Shown piece by piece: positions 55,405 to 64,000 of a DNA stretch of 64,000 nucleotides. Each line of letters opens with the position of its first letter. The stretch's first letter is position 1. The notes under the pieces were generated by a model. The model was not told where the DNA came from. It saw only the letters and a list, made by a program, of their open reading frames with translations, and did no database searches. The translations under genes and the position numbers were made by a program. Source of the DNA: Streptomyces sp. RKAG293. Lineage in GTDB: Bacteria > Actinomycetota > Actinomycetes > Streptomycetales > Streptomycetaceae. The stretch spans positions 5,617,501 to 5,681,500 of the forward strand of contig NZ_JAJOZB010000001.1 of assembly GCF_023701745.1 (NCBI RefSeq), given 5' to 3'.

Positions 55405-57810
55405 CTACTCGGTCCGCAGACCGTCCGGGCGCATCATGCGCCACAGCGGCGGCAGGCTGAGCAGGGTGACGAGCAGGACCACGCCCGCCCCGACGCCCGT
55501 CATCGTCGCGGCACTCGCCCAGTCGACGCGGATCGGTGAGCCGACCATCTTCAGCAGCACGGAGCCGAGCCCGAGGCCGCCGATCACCGCCAGCGCCAGG
55601 CCGAGGGCGACCGGTAGCGCGGTCTGCCACAGCACCGACAGCCCGAGGGTGGAGCGCCGGGTGCCGAAGGCGATCAGTACCGCGAGCAGCTTCTTGCGCT
55701 CGCGCAGCTGCTCCAGCATCGAGACCAGCAGGCTGATGCCGATCAGCAGCATGGTGGTGACCGCGCCGATGAGCAGTCCGCGCTTGATGTTGGTGTACTT
55801 CCGCGCCGTTCGGGTGCTTTCGAGCGTGTAGGTGTTCGCGCCCGGGCCCAGCCGGGCCGTGGTGTTGCGGACGTAGTCCTCCGCGTCCGGCCGCTGCGCG
55901 TCGAGCTTGATCAGCACCATGGCGTGCGCTTCCCGCATCCGTGCCACGTCCAGGGTGCCGGGGGTGGCGAGGATGCCCCACTGCACGTCGCCGTTGGGGC
56001 TGGTGCGGGCCTTGACCGTGCGGGCGTTGGCCGGGACGGTCCACGGTCGGGGCGGGCCGGACAGCACGCCGCTCTGCGGGGCGTTGAGGTCCAGCCCGGC
56101 GCCGGCCTTGGAGATGTCGGGCGGGGTCGTGTACGACGCATCCGGCAGGACGCGGTAGACGCTCCCGTCGGCGCAGTCACCGATCTCGGCGATCTCGGCG
56201 AGCGCGGCGCAGTCGCCGACGAACACCGGGAACTCCAGGATCTCGCCTCCCGCGTCGGGGTTGCCGGAGGCTTTCGCCTTCGCCGCCGCGCCGCCGGGGA
56301 TGGCGGACGTCTGGACGAGTCCGAGCGCCGAGCGCACGCCGGGGGTGGTCCGGTACGCCTGGATCCCGGCGGTTGCCTGCGGGCCGTTCGTGACGTCGAA
56401 GGCCGCCTGCATCTGGGCCCGGTTCGGGTCCTTGCCGGTGTTGGAGGTGAAGTCGCTCTCGATGCCGCTGAACAGCATCTGCAGGGCGATGGCGCCGGCC
56501 ACCGCGACGGTGATGCCGTTGACCATCCGGGCGGAGGCGCCGCTGTTGAGCTGCAGGCGGCGGGTGGCGAGCTGCCAGGGGACGCTGCCGCCGCCGAAGC
56601 GGTTGACGATCAGTTCGACGAGCCAGGGCAGGGCGGCGGTGACGCCGACGAGCAGCAGGATCGCGCCGGCCGAGATCTGGTACGCGTTGAGGTCCGCGTT
56701 GCCCTGGACGCCGCCGAACAGCGGTGCCAGCAGCGCGAGTCCGGCGACCGGGATGAGCAGCCGCCACCACAGCCGCCGCTTGCGCAGCGCCGCGTTCCGG
56801 ACGACGCCCAGCGGTTCGATGGCGATGCCGCGCAGTGCGAGGACGGTGACCGCGACGGCCGCCGCGGGGACGCCGAGCACGATCAGCAGGGCGAGTCCCG
56901 TGCCGGGCCGGACGTCGGAGGGGAAGACGCTCAGCCGGTAGAGCTCGATCTGCCCGATGAAGTGCCGTCCCAGAAGGAAGAACCCCAGGCCGAACACGAG
57001 CCCGACGAGTGCCCCGACCAGCGCTTCGCCGGCCGCGATCCGCCGGGTCATGCGGGTGTCGGCGCCGACCAGCCGCAGTGCGGCGAGCCGCAGGTCGCGG
57101 CGTTCGCCGCCGAAGCGGACAGCGGTGGCGATGAGGATGGCCACCGGCATCAGCAGCACGACGAGGCCGATGATGACGAGCAGGGTCAGGACCGCGCCCA
57201 GGCCCTCGGAGCCGTGCTGGGCGCCGCCGATCGTGTCGACGCGTGTGGCGTGTGCGTCGGTGAGGGTGTCGCTGCCCGCGTAGTAGACGAGCTCGGCGGG
57301 GCCGAGCAGGCCGCTCTTGGCGATGGTGCCGGTGACGCGGTAGTTGAGCCGCTCCTTGAGGAGCTTGCCTTCGGAGGAGTCCAGCAGCTTGGCGAGCGCG
57401 GGGGAGACCGTCATCTCGCCGGGGGCCGGGATCCTGCTCAGGCCGGGCGGTACCGGCGGCTTGTCGCCGTCGGGGTCCAGGACCCGGCCGTAGATGTCCT
57501 CGTCGTGGTAGACGGTGTCGGTGTTGTCGATCAGCATCGTGGAGGCGGTCGGCTTCAGCTTCTCGCCGAAGTACAGGTCGTCCCGGTCGTGGCCGCGATC
57601 CGAGCGGGCGTCCATCATCGCCGGGACGGCGGCGGCGAGCAGCAGCACCGCCACACCGAGGCCCACGCCGACGGCGGTCAGCAGGTTGCGGATCCAGCCT
57701 TCCCGGCCGCCGGCGAGCGTGAAGCGCGCGCCGAGCGCGAGGTCACGGGCCCAGGTGCGGGCGTCGGTGCGTGGAGCGGTGCGCGGGGCGTTGTCCGAAG
57801 GCGTGCTCAC
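55405..57810 (-). CDS. ABC transporter permease, FtsX/MacB-type
   Basis: 801 residues with a topology of 1+3+3+3 membrane helices: an N-terminal one, a FtsX block at about 210-330, a middle helical block, and a second FtsX block at the C-terminus ('LLVSMLEQLRERKKLLAVLI'), separated by two large extracytoplasmic domains. Such proteins export peptides or lipids or work mechanically on wall enzymes. GTG 57810 overlaps the ATPase stop (GTGA). The operon is PadR - ATPase - permease, typical of stress-induced antimicrobial peptide resistance exporters. Confidence 0.92.
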   Translation of the reverse strand: MSTPSDNAPRTAPRTDARTWARDLALGARFTLAGGREGWIRNLLTAVGVGLGVAVLLLAAAVPAMMDARSDRGHDRDDLYFGEKLKPTASTMLIDNTDTVYHDEDIYGRVLDPDGDKPPVPPGLSRIPAPGEMTVSPALAKLLDSSEGKLLKERLNYRVTGTIAKSGLLGPAELVYYAGSDTLTDAHATRVDTIGGAQHGSEGLGAVLTLLVIIGLVVLLMPVAILIATAVRFGGERRDLRLAALRLVGADTRMTRRIAAGEALVGALVGLVFGLGFFLLGRHFIGQIELYRLSVFPSDVRPGTGLALLIVLGVPAAAVAVTVLALRGIAIEPLGVVRNAALRKRRLWWRLLIPVAGLALLAPLFGGVQGNADLNAYQISAGAILLLVGVTAALPWLVELIVNRFGGGSVPWQLATRRLQLNSGASARMVNGITVAVAGAIALQMLFSGIESDFTSNTGKDPNRAQMQAAFDVTNGPQATAGIQAYRTTPGVRSALGLVQTSAIPGGAAAKAKASGNPDAGGEILEFPVFVGDCAALAEIAEIGDCADGSVYRVLPDASYTTPPDISKAGAGLDLNAPQSGVLSGPPRPWTVPANARTVKARTSPNGDVQWGILATPGTLDVARMREAHAMVLIKLDAQRPDAEDYVRNTTARLGPGANTYTLESTRTARKYTNIKRGLLIGAVTTMLLIGISLLVSMLEQLRERKKLLAVLIAFGTRRSTLGLSVLWQTALPVALGLALAVIGGLGLGSVLLKMVGSPIRVDWASAATMTGVGAGVVLLVTLLSLPPLWRMMRPDGLRTE

Positions 57811-58508
57811 GCGACCCGCTCCATGTCGCGGGACTTGCCGTCGCGTACGACGATCTCGCGGTCGGAGTACGCGGCGACCCGCGCTTCGTGGGTGACCAGG
57901 ACGACGGCCGCGCCGGTGTCCCGGGCGGCGTCGGTCAGCAGTCGCATGACGCGCTCGCCGTTGAGGGAGTCCAGGGCGCCGGTCGGCTCGTCCGCGAAGA
58001 CCACACGGGGTCCGCCGACGAGCGCGCGGGCCACCGCGACCCGCTGGCCCTGGCCGCCGGAGACCTCGCCGGGGCGCTTGTGCCCGAGGTCGTCGACCTC
58101 CAGCCGGTGCAGCCACTCGGTGGCCAGCCGCTCGGCCTCCTTGCGCTTGGTGCCGTTCAGCCGCAGGGGCAGCGCCACGTTCTCGACGCAGGTCAGCTCG
58201 GGGACGAGCTGGCCGAACTGGAAGACGAACCCGAAGTCGCCGCGGCGCAGGGCGCTGCGGGCGGCGTCGGACATGGCCGACAGCTCCTCGCCCCGGTACA
58301 GGACCTTGCCGGCGTCGGGCCGCACGATGCCGGCCAGGCAGTGCAGCAGCGTCGACTTGCCGGAGCCGGAGGGGCCCATCACGGCCACGACCTCACCGGA
58401 GCGGATCGTGAAGTCGGCGCCGTCCAGGGCGGGGGTGGGGCCGTAGGTCTTGTGCAGCGCGTCGGCGGTCAGCAGGGGTGTGCTGGGCTGAGGGGTGGAG
58501 CTGGTCAC
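57807..58508 (-). CDS. ABC transporter ATP-binding protein, MacB/LolD type
   Basis: 233 residues. Walker A 'GPSGSGKSTLLHCLAG', Q-loop 'FVFQFGQLVPEL', signature 'VSGGQGQRVAVARALV', Walker B 'PRVVFADEPTGALDS' and the H-loop 'VTHEARVA' are complete. GTG 58508 overlaps the PadR stop and its own stop overlaps the permease start, so the three genes are translationally coupled. The signature has SGGQGQ instead of SGGQQQ, a minor variant. Confidence 0.96.
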   Translation of the reverse strand: MTSSTPQPSTPLLTADALHKTYGPTPALDGADFTIRSGEVVAVMGPSGSGKSTLLHCLAGIVRPDAGKVLYRGEELSAMSDAARSALRRGDFGFVFQFGQLVPELTCVENVALPLRLNGTKRKEAERLATEWLHRLEVDDLGHKRPGEVSGGQGQRVAVARALVGGPRVVFADEPTGALDSLNGERVMRLLTDAARDTGAAVVLVTHEARVAAYSDREIVVRDGKSRDMERVA

Positions 58509-59029
58509 TTGCGTACCTCCGTCGCGAGCTGGTCGAGCCGGGCGGCGGTGAGTTCCAGCCACCGCAGATCCGCTTCAAGGTGGAAGAGAGCGTGATCGCA
58601 GATCAGCTGGTCGGCGAGGTCGCCGCTGGACTTGCGACGGGTCAGTTCGCGCATGAGCCGCAGGTGCTCGGCGCGCTGGGTGTCCAGCAGGTCGATGGCG
58701 CTGCGGCCGGTCAGCAGGGCGAGGACGACCTTCGTGTACAGGGTCGTCTGCAGATACGGCTCGGGCTTCTCGGGCTGGGCGAGCCACGTCTCGACGTCGG
58801 TCAGTCCGGCGTCGGTGATCGCGTACCGCTTGCGCTCGGGGCCGCTGCCGGGCTCTATGCCCTCGACCTCCACGAGCCCGTTCTTGAGGAGTCGGGCCAT
58901 CGTCGAATAGACCTGCCCGTAGTGCAGCGGGCGGTCGTGGCCGAAGCGTTCGTCGAAGGCGCGCTTGAGGTCGTAACCATGGCGTGGGCCGGACTCAAGA
59001 AGCCCGAGCAGGGTGTGGCCGATTGACAT
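58505..59029 (-). CDS. PadR-family transcriptional regulator
   Basis: 174 residues. The PadR winged helix spans about 1-85 ('LLGLLESGPRHGYDLKRAFD', 'YGQVYSTMARLLKNGLVEVE'), with a C-terminal Vir-type helical domain for dimerisation and ligand binding. It is first in the operon with the ABC exporter and should repress its own promoter, where tandem 15-bp repeats (59051-59080) and a GTATAC core lie about 20-50 bp upstream of ATG 59029. Confidence 0.94.
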   Translation of the reverse strand: MSIGHTLLGLLESGPRHGYDLKRAFDERFGHDRPLHYGQVYSTMARLLKNGLVEVEGIEPGSGPERKRYAITDAGLTDVETWLAQPEKPEPYLQTTLYTKVVLALLTGRSAIDLLDTQRAEHLRLMRELTRRKSSGDLADQLICDHALFHLEADLRWLELTAARLDQLATEVRK

Positions 59030-59050
59030 GCGAGCACTCTACATGACGTG

Positions 59051-59080
59051 TATACGTGGTGTGTATAGACGTGGTGTGTA
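59051..59080. promoter_or_regulatory. Tandem 15-bp repeats, probable PadR operator
   Basis: TATACGTGGTGTGTA and TAGACGTGGTGTGTA are adjacent and differ at one base. The first overlaps the palindrome GTATAC (59049-59054). Located directly upstream of the padR operon. Confidence 0.6.
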
Positions 59081-59109
59081 GTTGATCAGTGCAGGTCAGG
59101 CCACTCCTA

Positions 59110-59373
59110 TCAGCTCTCGGTCGGGTTCTCCGGTTCTGCCGACCCCTCTGCGGGCGGCTCCGCCGACCGGGCCGGACGGCCGCGGCGGGGGATCGGTTCG
59201 GCGGCGCCGGGGAGGCGCCCGGCCTCGGCGAGCGCCCGGCGCAGCAGGAACTCGATCTGTGCGTTGGCGCTGCGGAGCTCGGTCGCCGCCCACGTCGCGA
59301 TGGCGTCGTGGACGGCGGGGTCGAGCCTCAGCAGCACCTGCTTGCGGGCGGTGCGGCCGGTGCGTTCTGTCAC
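59110..59373 (-). CDS. Ribbon-helix-helix (Arc-type) small DNA-binding protein
   Basis: 87 residues. 'KQVLLRLDPAVHDAIATWAA' followed by 'SANAQIEFLLRRALAEAG' is a ribbon-helix-helix unit: one beta strand and two helices, as in Arc/MetJ. The C-terminus is a disordered Pro/Glu/Ala tail. GTG 59373 overlaps the stop of the SPFH gene (GTGA), so the two are co-translated. SPFH-RHH pairs recur in actinobacteria. It may autoregulate the pair; no toxin partner is evident unless the SPFH protein counts as one. Confidence 0.85.
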   Translation of the reverse strand: MTERTGRTARKQVLLRLDPAVHDAIATWAATELRSANAQIEFLLRRALAEAGRLPGAAEPIPRRGRPARSAEPPAEGSAEPENPTES

Positions 59374-60317
59374 TGGTAGAGGGTCCCGGTGTTGAGTACG
59401 GGCTGGGCGGCGCGGTCGCCGCACAGGACCACGAGCAGGTTGCTGACCATGGCGGCCTTGCGCTCCTCGTCGAGCTCGACGATGCCCTGCTCGGAGATCC
59501 GGGTCAGCGCGGACTCGACCATGCCGACCGCGCCCTCGACGATGGTCTGGCGGGCGGCCACGATCGCGCCGGCCTGCTGGCGCTGGAGCATCGCGGAGGC
59601 GATCTCGGGAGCGTAGGCGAGGTGCGTGAAGCGGGACTCGATGATCTTCACTCCGGCCGCGCCGACCCTCGCGGCGATCTCGACGGAGAGCTTCTCGGTG
59701 ATCTCCTCGGCGTTGCCGCGCAGCGACAGGCCCTCCACGTCGTGCGCGTCGTACGGGTAGTTCGTCGCGATGTGCCGGACGGCGGTGTCGGTCTGGATCG
59801 CGATGAACTCCACGAAGTCGTCGACCTCGAAGACCGCCTGCGCGGAGTCCCTGACCTGCCAGACGACGACGGCGGCCAGTTCGATCGGGTTGCCGTACGA
59901 GTCGTTGACCTTCAGGACCGCGGTCTCGTGGTTGCGGATCCGGGTGGAGATCTTGCGGCGGCTGGTGAACGGGTTCACCCAGCGCAGCCCGTCCTGGCGG
60001 ATGGTGCCCTGGTAGCGGCCGAAGAGCTGGCAGACGCGGGCCTCGCCGGGGGCGACCTGGGTGAGGCCGAACATGGTGATGAAGGCGGCGATCGCGATCA
60101 CCACACCGGCGCCGGTCAGGACGCCCGCCAGCGCGCCGCCGCTGTCCTTGGCCTTGGCGATGCCGACGATGAAGAGTGCGATGCCGCCGAACAGCACCGG
60201 TACGGCGATCAGCAGGAAGGGCAGTCCCGGCATGCCGGCGGCCACGCGTTCGGTGACATGCGGGGCGGGCATCTCGGGGATCTCGGACTGGAGATCGGTG
60301 GTGCGGTTCTCGGACAT
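59370..60317 (-). CDS. SPFH/Band-7 (stomatin-like) membrane protein
   Basis: 315 residues from ATG 60317, which has GGGGGA 4 nt upstream; ATG 60350 would add 11 residues. A hydrophobic hairpin at about 30-75 anchors it, then the SPFH domain (about 85-280: '[20 protein letters not shown]', '[20 protein letters not shown]', '[20 protein letters not shown]') and a helical end. SPFH proteins oligomerise into membrane microdomains. Coupled to the RHH gene. The text 'TATCACTT' just upstream of 60360 may be part of its promoter. Confidence 0.92.
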   Translation of the reverse strand: MSENRTTDLQSEIPEMPAPHVTERVAAGMPGLPFLLIAVPVLFGGIALFIVGIAKAKDSGGALAGVLTGAGVVIAIAAFITMFGLTQVAPGEARVCQLFGRYQGTIRQDGLRWVNPFTSRRKISTRIRNHETAVLKVNDSYGNPIELAAVVVWQVRDSAQAVFEVDDFVEFIAIQTDTAVRHIATNYPYDAHDVEGLSLRGNAEEITEKLSVEIAARVGAAGVKIIESRFTHLAYAPEIASAMLQRQQAGAIVAARQTIVEGAVGMVESALTRISEQGIVELDEERKAAMVSNLLVVLCGDRAAQPVLNTGTLYQ

Positions 60318-60407
60318 GGGTCCCCCGTTCACAGTGCTCGGCGCGCTCATTCGCCCGCCTAGCAAAGTGATAGCAGATTAATGCACGGAGGGCTATAGGC
60401 GCACGAT

Positions 60408-60452
60408 GCAGCCCCGGGGCACGGAGGGGGGTAACACGTGCGCCGGGGCTGC
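60408..60452 (-). terminator. Catalase terminator
   Basis: GCAGCCCCGG (60408-60417) pairs with CCGGGGCTGC (60443-60452), with inner GCAC/GTGC pairing, 34 bp downstream of the catalase stop. Confidence 0.75.
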
Positions 60453-60485
60453 GGTTTCGAGGGCGGAGGTGCTGCGGCGGCGGGG

Positions 60486-61933
60486 TCAGCCGCTCTTGAC
60501 GGCGACCGAGATCCGGTCGCCGACCTCCTTGTCGATGGAGCGCCAGTACCGCAGCGCCCGTTCCAGGACGGGTGCGCTGACGCCCTTCAGCAGATGGCCG
60601 GAAACGTTCGTCACCAGCCGGGCGCGGGCATCGTCGTCGAGCACCTGCCGCACCTGCGTGCCGGCCTGTCCCCAGTCGTCGTCCTCGCGGTGCAGGGCGT
60701 ACGCCTCCCGCACCATCTCGCCCGCGCTCGCCCAGCCCGCCGGCTCACCGAACCGCTCGGTGTCGGCGGCAGGACCCCGTAGGAGTTCGGCGCGTACACG
60801 GCGGCCGTACGGGACGGCTCGTACCGCATCGGGCCGTCCTTGGCGTACGAGTAGACCGGCGAGTGCGGCCGGTTCGGCGGCAGTTGGGCGTAGTTCGGGC
60901 CGATCCGGTACCGGTGGGTGTCCGGGTACGAGAAGAGCCGGCCGATCAGCATCTTGTCCGGGGACGGGCCGATGCCCGGCACCATGTTCGACGGCTCGAA
61001 GGCGGCCTGCTCGATGTGGACGAAGAAGTCCTCCGGGTTCCGGGCCAGCGTCATCCGGCCGACCTCGATCAGCGGGTAGTCGCCGTGCGGCCACACCTTG
61101 GTCAGGTCGAACGGGTTGAACCGGTAGCCGGCCGCGTCCTCGAACGGCATGACCTGCACCTTCAACGTCCACGAAGGGTGCTCGCCGCGCTTGATCGTCT
61201 CGAACAGATCGCGCCGGAAGGCATCGGGGTCCTCGCCGGCCAGCGCGTCCGCGTCGGCCTGGGTGAGGAAGCCGATGCCCTGGTCGGTGATGAAGTGGTA
61301 CTTGATCCAGAACCGCTGTCCGGAGCCGTTGACCCACATGAAGGTGTGCGAGCCGTAGCCGTTCATGTGGCGGAAGTTCTTCGGGATGCCGCGGTCGCCC
61401 ATCAGCCAGGTGACCATGTGCGCGGTCTCCGGGGAGAGCGTCCAGAAGTCCCACTGCATGTCGTTGTCGCGCATGCCGTTGTCGGCGCGGCGCTTCTGCG
61501 AGCGGATGAAGTCCTGGAACTTCTGCGGGTCGCGGACGAAGAACACCGGCGTGTTGTTGCCCACCAGGTCGTAGTTGCCCTGCTCCGTGTAGAACTTCAG
61601 CGCGAAGCCCCGCGGATCGCGCCAGGAGTCCGGGCTGCCCTGCTCGCCCGCGACGGTGGAGAAGCGGGCCAGCATCTCGGTGCGCCGGCCCGGCTGGAAG
61701 AGATCGGCCTTGGTGAACTGGCTGACGTCGTTCGTGACCTCGAAGCTGCCGTAGGCTCCGCTGCCCTTGGCGTGCACCACCCGCTCGGGGACCCGTTCAC
61801 GGTTGAACTGGGCCATCTTCTCGATCAGGTAGTGGTCCTGCAGCAGGATCGGGCCGTCCGGGCCCACCGTGAGCGAATGCTCGTCGCTCTCCGCCGGGAC
61901 ACCGGCGTTGTTGGTGGTGTACGGGGTGCTCAT
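60486..61933 (-). CDS. katA: Heme catalase (clade 3-like small subunit), apparent frameshift
   Basis: About 483 residues once repaired, the size of small-subunit catalases. It splits H2O2 to water and oxygen in the cytosol. Catalytic His in '[15 protein letters not shown]', Asn in '[12 protein letters not shown]', heme-ligand Tyr in '[16 protein letters not shown]'. ATG 61933 starts the family-like '[12 protein letters not shown]'. At 'VYAPNSYG' the frame breaks: one base added to the run of four C at 60775-60778 (plus strand) gives '[20 protein letters not shown]' and the normal C-terminus to 60486. As written the product would end in about 50 unrelated Arg-rich residues. I take it to be a missing base. 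Likely under OxyR or a CatR-type control; no regulator gene adjoins. Confidence 0.9.
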
Positions 61934-62053
61934 CGCGTGTGTCTCCCGTTCGAGTCGAGAGTCCGGTACCGGGGCGTCGCTTCGACCACCCTTGCACCGA
62001 ACCTCCCGCTCGGCACGCCGGGCGACAGCGGGGTGCCGGAGGCCGCGCGGCCT

Positions 62054-62077
62054 CCGGCACCCGGGCCCGGGTGCCGG
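62054..62077. terminator. Perfect 24-bp palindrome between SpoIIE-type and catalase genes
   Basis: CCGGCACCCGGG and its exact reverse complement adjoin, forming a 10-11 bp stem with a minimal loop, 4 bp after the corrected stop of the SpoIIE-type gene. Confidence 0.8.
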
Positions 62078-62080
62078 GAA

Positions 62081-64000
62081 CTACGGAATCGCCAGCTCGA
62101 ACCAGACGACCTTGCCCGCACTCAGTCTTGTGGCCCCCACCGCTGAGCCATCCGGCTGACGAGATACAGGCCGCGGCCACCCTCGTCCTGCGGCTGCGCG
62201 TGCCGCATCTGCGGCAGCAGCGGCGCGTCGTCGCCGACCTCGCAGCGCAGCACGTCGGTGCGCAGCAGCCGCAGCGTGATGGGCCGCTCGGCGTACCGGA
62301 CGGCGTTGGTGACGATCTCGCTGACCAGGAGTTCGGTCGGCTCGATCAGGTGCTCCAGATCCCAGCGGCGCAGCGCCTGGCGGGCGAGCCGCCGGGCCCG
62401 GCCGGCGGTCTGCGGCTGCGGCTCCAGGTACCAGTACGCCACGTCGCTCGGCGAGATCCCGTCGAAGCGGGCGGCGAGCAGCGCGATGTCGTCGTCCCGG
62501 TCGCCGGGGCCGAGGATCTCCAGGATCTCGTCGCAGAGCGGTTCCAGCGGCGGCGGCGACAGTACGGTCGCGGCGTCGTGCAGCCGCTCGCGCAGCAGCT
62601 CGATGCCGCCCCAGACGTCCCGCGTCCTGGACTCGACGAGGCCGTCGGTGTACAGCACGAGGGTCGCGCCCGCGGGCGCCGGCAGCTCGACCGCCTCGAA
62701 CGGCACCCCGCCGACGCCGATCGGCGCGCCCGGCGGTACCCGCAGCACCTCGGCCAGGCCGTTGGCGTGCAGCAGGATGGGCGGCGGGTGGCCGGCGTTG
62801 GCCACCACCAGGCGGTGCGCGATCGGGTCGTAGACCGCGTACACGCAGGTCGCCATGCGGTCGCTGCCGAGCCGCTGGGCCTGCTCGTCCAGGTGGTACA
62901 GCACCTCCTGCGGCGCCAGGTCGAGCCCCGCGAGGGTCTGCACGGTGGTGCGCAGCTGGCCCATGATCGCCGCCGAGGTCATGGAGTGGCCCATGACGTC
63001 GCCGACGACGAGCGCGACGCGGCTGCCGGGCAGCGGGATCGCGTCGTACCAGTCACCGCCGACCCGGGCCGATTCGGCGGCCGGCAGATAGCGGCTGGCG
63101 AGCCGGACCCCGGTGGGCTGCGGCAGGGAATCGGGCAGCATCTCGCGCTGCAGCGCGTCCGCGATGTACGCCTCGCGTCCGTACAGCACCGCCTTGTCGA
63201 CGCCGAGCGCCGTGTGGGTGGCGAGCTGGGCGGCGACCAGCAGGTCGTCGGACTCGAACGGCGGCCGGTCGGGACGGCGCAGCAGTACGGCCGCGCCGAT
63301 GACCCGGCGGCGGCCGCGCAGCGGGGCGAGTATCGCGCGGCGTCCGGTCGGCAGGACGGGCGGGTGCAGCGGCCTGTCGCTCCTGGCGGCGCCCGGCTCG
63401 GGGTGTAATCCGGGCCGTTCACCCGGCCGGCCCGCGCCGGCGGAGGCCGAAGGACCCTCGCCGAAGCGCAGCAGCTCCTCCAGCGCGGCGGCGGACTGCG
63501 GGTGTTCCGCGAAGACCGGGCGTACGCCGCGCAGCACCTCGGCGAGCGGTCCGTCCAGCCGGACGAGGGTGCTCTCGGCGGCGCCGCCGTAGGCGGGCTC
63601 CGCGGGCACCGGGGCCAGCACGGTGCCGACGTAGGACTGCCCGCTGGGCTCGTCCAGGCCGCCGTCGGCGCGCCGCAGCCGGAGCACGAGCGGCCCTGAC
63701 GGCCGTTCGTCGCCGACCGGCAGCGGGTCGCGGAGGTAGACCAGGATCGCGTCGGCGAACGCGGGGACGGCGGAGCGGCACAGGCCCAGCAGGATCTCGT
63801 CGAGGTCCAGACCGCGGGCGATCCGCCGGGTGGCCGCCCCGACGTACCGCAGCCGCTCGGCCTCCGAGATCGAGGACCCCGCCGTACGGGCGCCGAGGGT
63901 GCCGGAGGCGGGCGGGGCGGGCAGCGCGGAGGCCGCGGGCGGGGGCGGCGCCGCGGGGGTGGGTGCCAGCGCCGCGGCCGGCTCCTCGTGGCGCGGATGG
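62081..64000 (-). CDS. SpoIIE-type PP2C phosphatase with GAF and HATPase domains, partial, apparent frameshift near the end
   Basis: The N-terminus lies beyond the right edge. Visible parts: a GAF-like region from 'ISEAERLRYVGAATRRIARG' to about position 63200, the PP2C/SpoIIE domain with metal motifs 'GGDWYDAIPL', 'VVGDVMGHS', 'LYTDGLVESR' and 'DRDDDIALLAARFDG', and an RsbW-type HATPase ('LIEPTELLVSEIVTNAVRYA', 'DEGGRGLYLVSRMAQRWG'). Such proteins set anti-sigma-factor signalling in Streptomyces. The written frame ends at 62122 right after 'QRWG'; adding one base to the run of five C at 62134-62138 continues with 'ATRLSAGKVVWFELAIP' to a stop at 62081, the normal family ending. Probably a missing base. 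Confidence 0.92.

Overview
The window is typical Streptomyces chromosome: very GC-rich, with nearly all third codon positions G or C, many ATGA/GTGA gene overlaps, long T-less hairpin terminators, and a characteristic actinobacterial gene set (GTP-dependent PEPCK, OxyR with AhpC/AhpD, Tad pilus genes, IclR and PadR regulators, SpoIIE-type phosphatase). No rRNA, tRNA, CRISPR array, transposase or integrase was seen.

Layout. 1-5.3 kb: the start of an NTPase gene cut by the window edge, then a broken 5' copy of a YyaL-type thioredoxin-domain gene, a 2.3-kb insert (CBS-HEPN protein, small ORF, Uma2 nuclease), and the intact YyaL gene. 5.3-12.1 kb: TetR/MFS efflux pair, hemolysin III, pckG and alaA. 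12.2-14.1 kb: KAP P-loop NTPase fused to a degenerate receiver domain. 14.1-21.3 kb: a divergent catabolic locus (amidohydrolase, PLP dehydratase, KDG-type kinase, IclR, RidA, GntP permease) whose parts fit catabolism of N-acetylglucosaminate/glucosaminate to KDG-6-phosphate. 21.3-24.3 kb: a type-VII-secretion-like toxin/immunity operon. 24.5-28.9 kb: YfhO membrane protein and a GH18 chitinase with a DasR-type site in its promoter. 29-38.2 kb: Tad/Flp pilus operon; its prepilin peptidase lies at 40.2-41 kb next to a DUF192 gene. 41-46.4 kb: RHS polymorphic toxin with an upstream CpnT-like helper and a downstream SUKH immunity gene. 46.7-53.1 kb: aldo/keto reductase, isoprenyl transferase, PhoH, a secreted lytic transglycosylase behind a structured leader, and an AI-2E family membrane protein. 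53.1-62 kb: peroxide defence (ahpCD, oxyR, catalase), a PadR-controlled ABC exporter, and an SPFH/ribbon-helix-helix pair. 62-64 kb: SpoIIE-type phosphatase, cut by the window edge.

Two points affect how the window should be read. First, four genes (tadG-like, chitinase, catalase, SpoIIE) are broken in the same way: each is restored by adding one base to a G or C run of 4-5. This points to systematic homopolymer under-calling in the assembly rather than to four pseudogenes. Second, the best candidates for undescribed biology are the glucosaminate-type operon, the insert that seems to have landed inside yyaL and supplied a new 5' end, the KAP-pseudoreceiver fusion, and the split CpnT-like/RHS toxin module.
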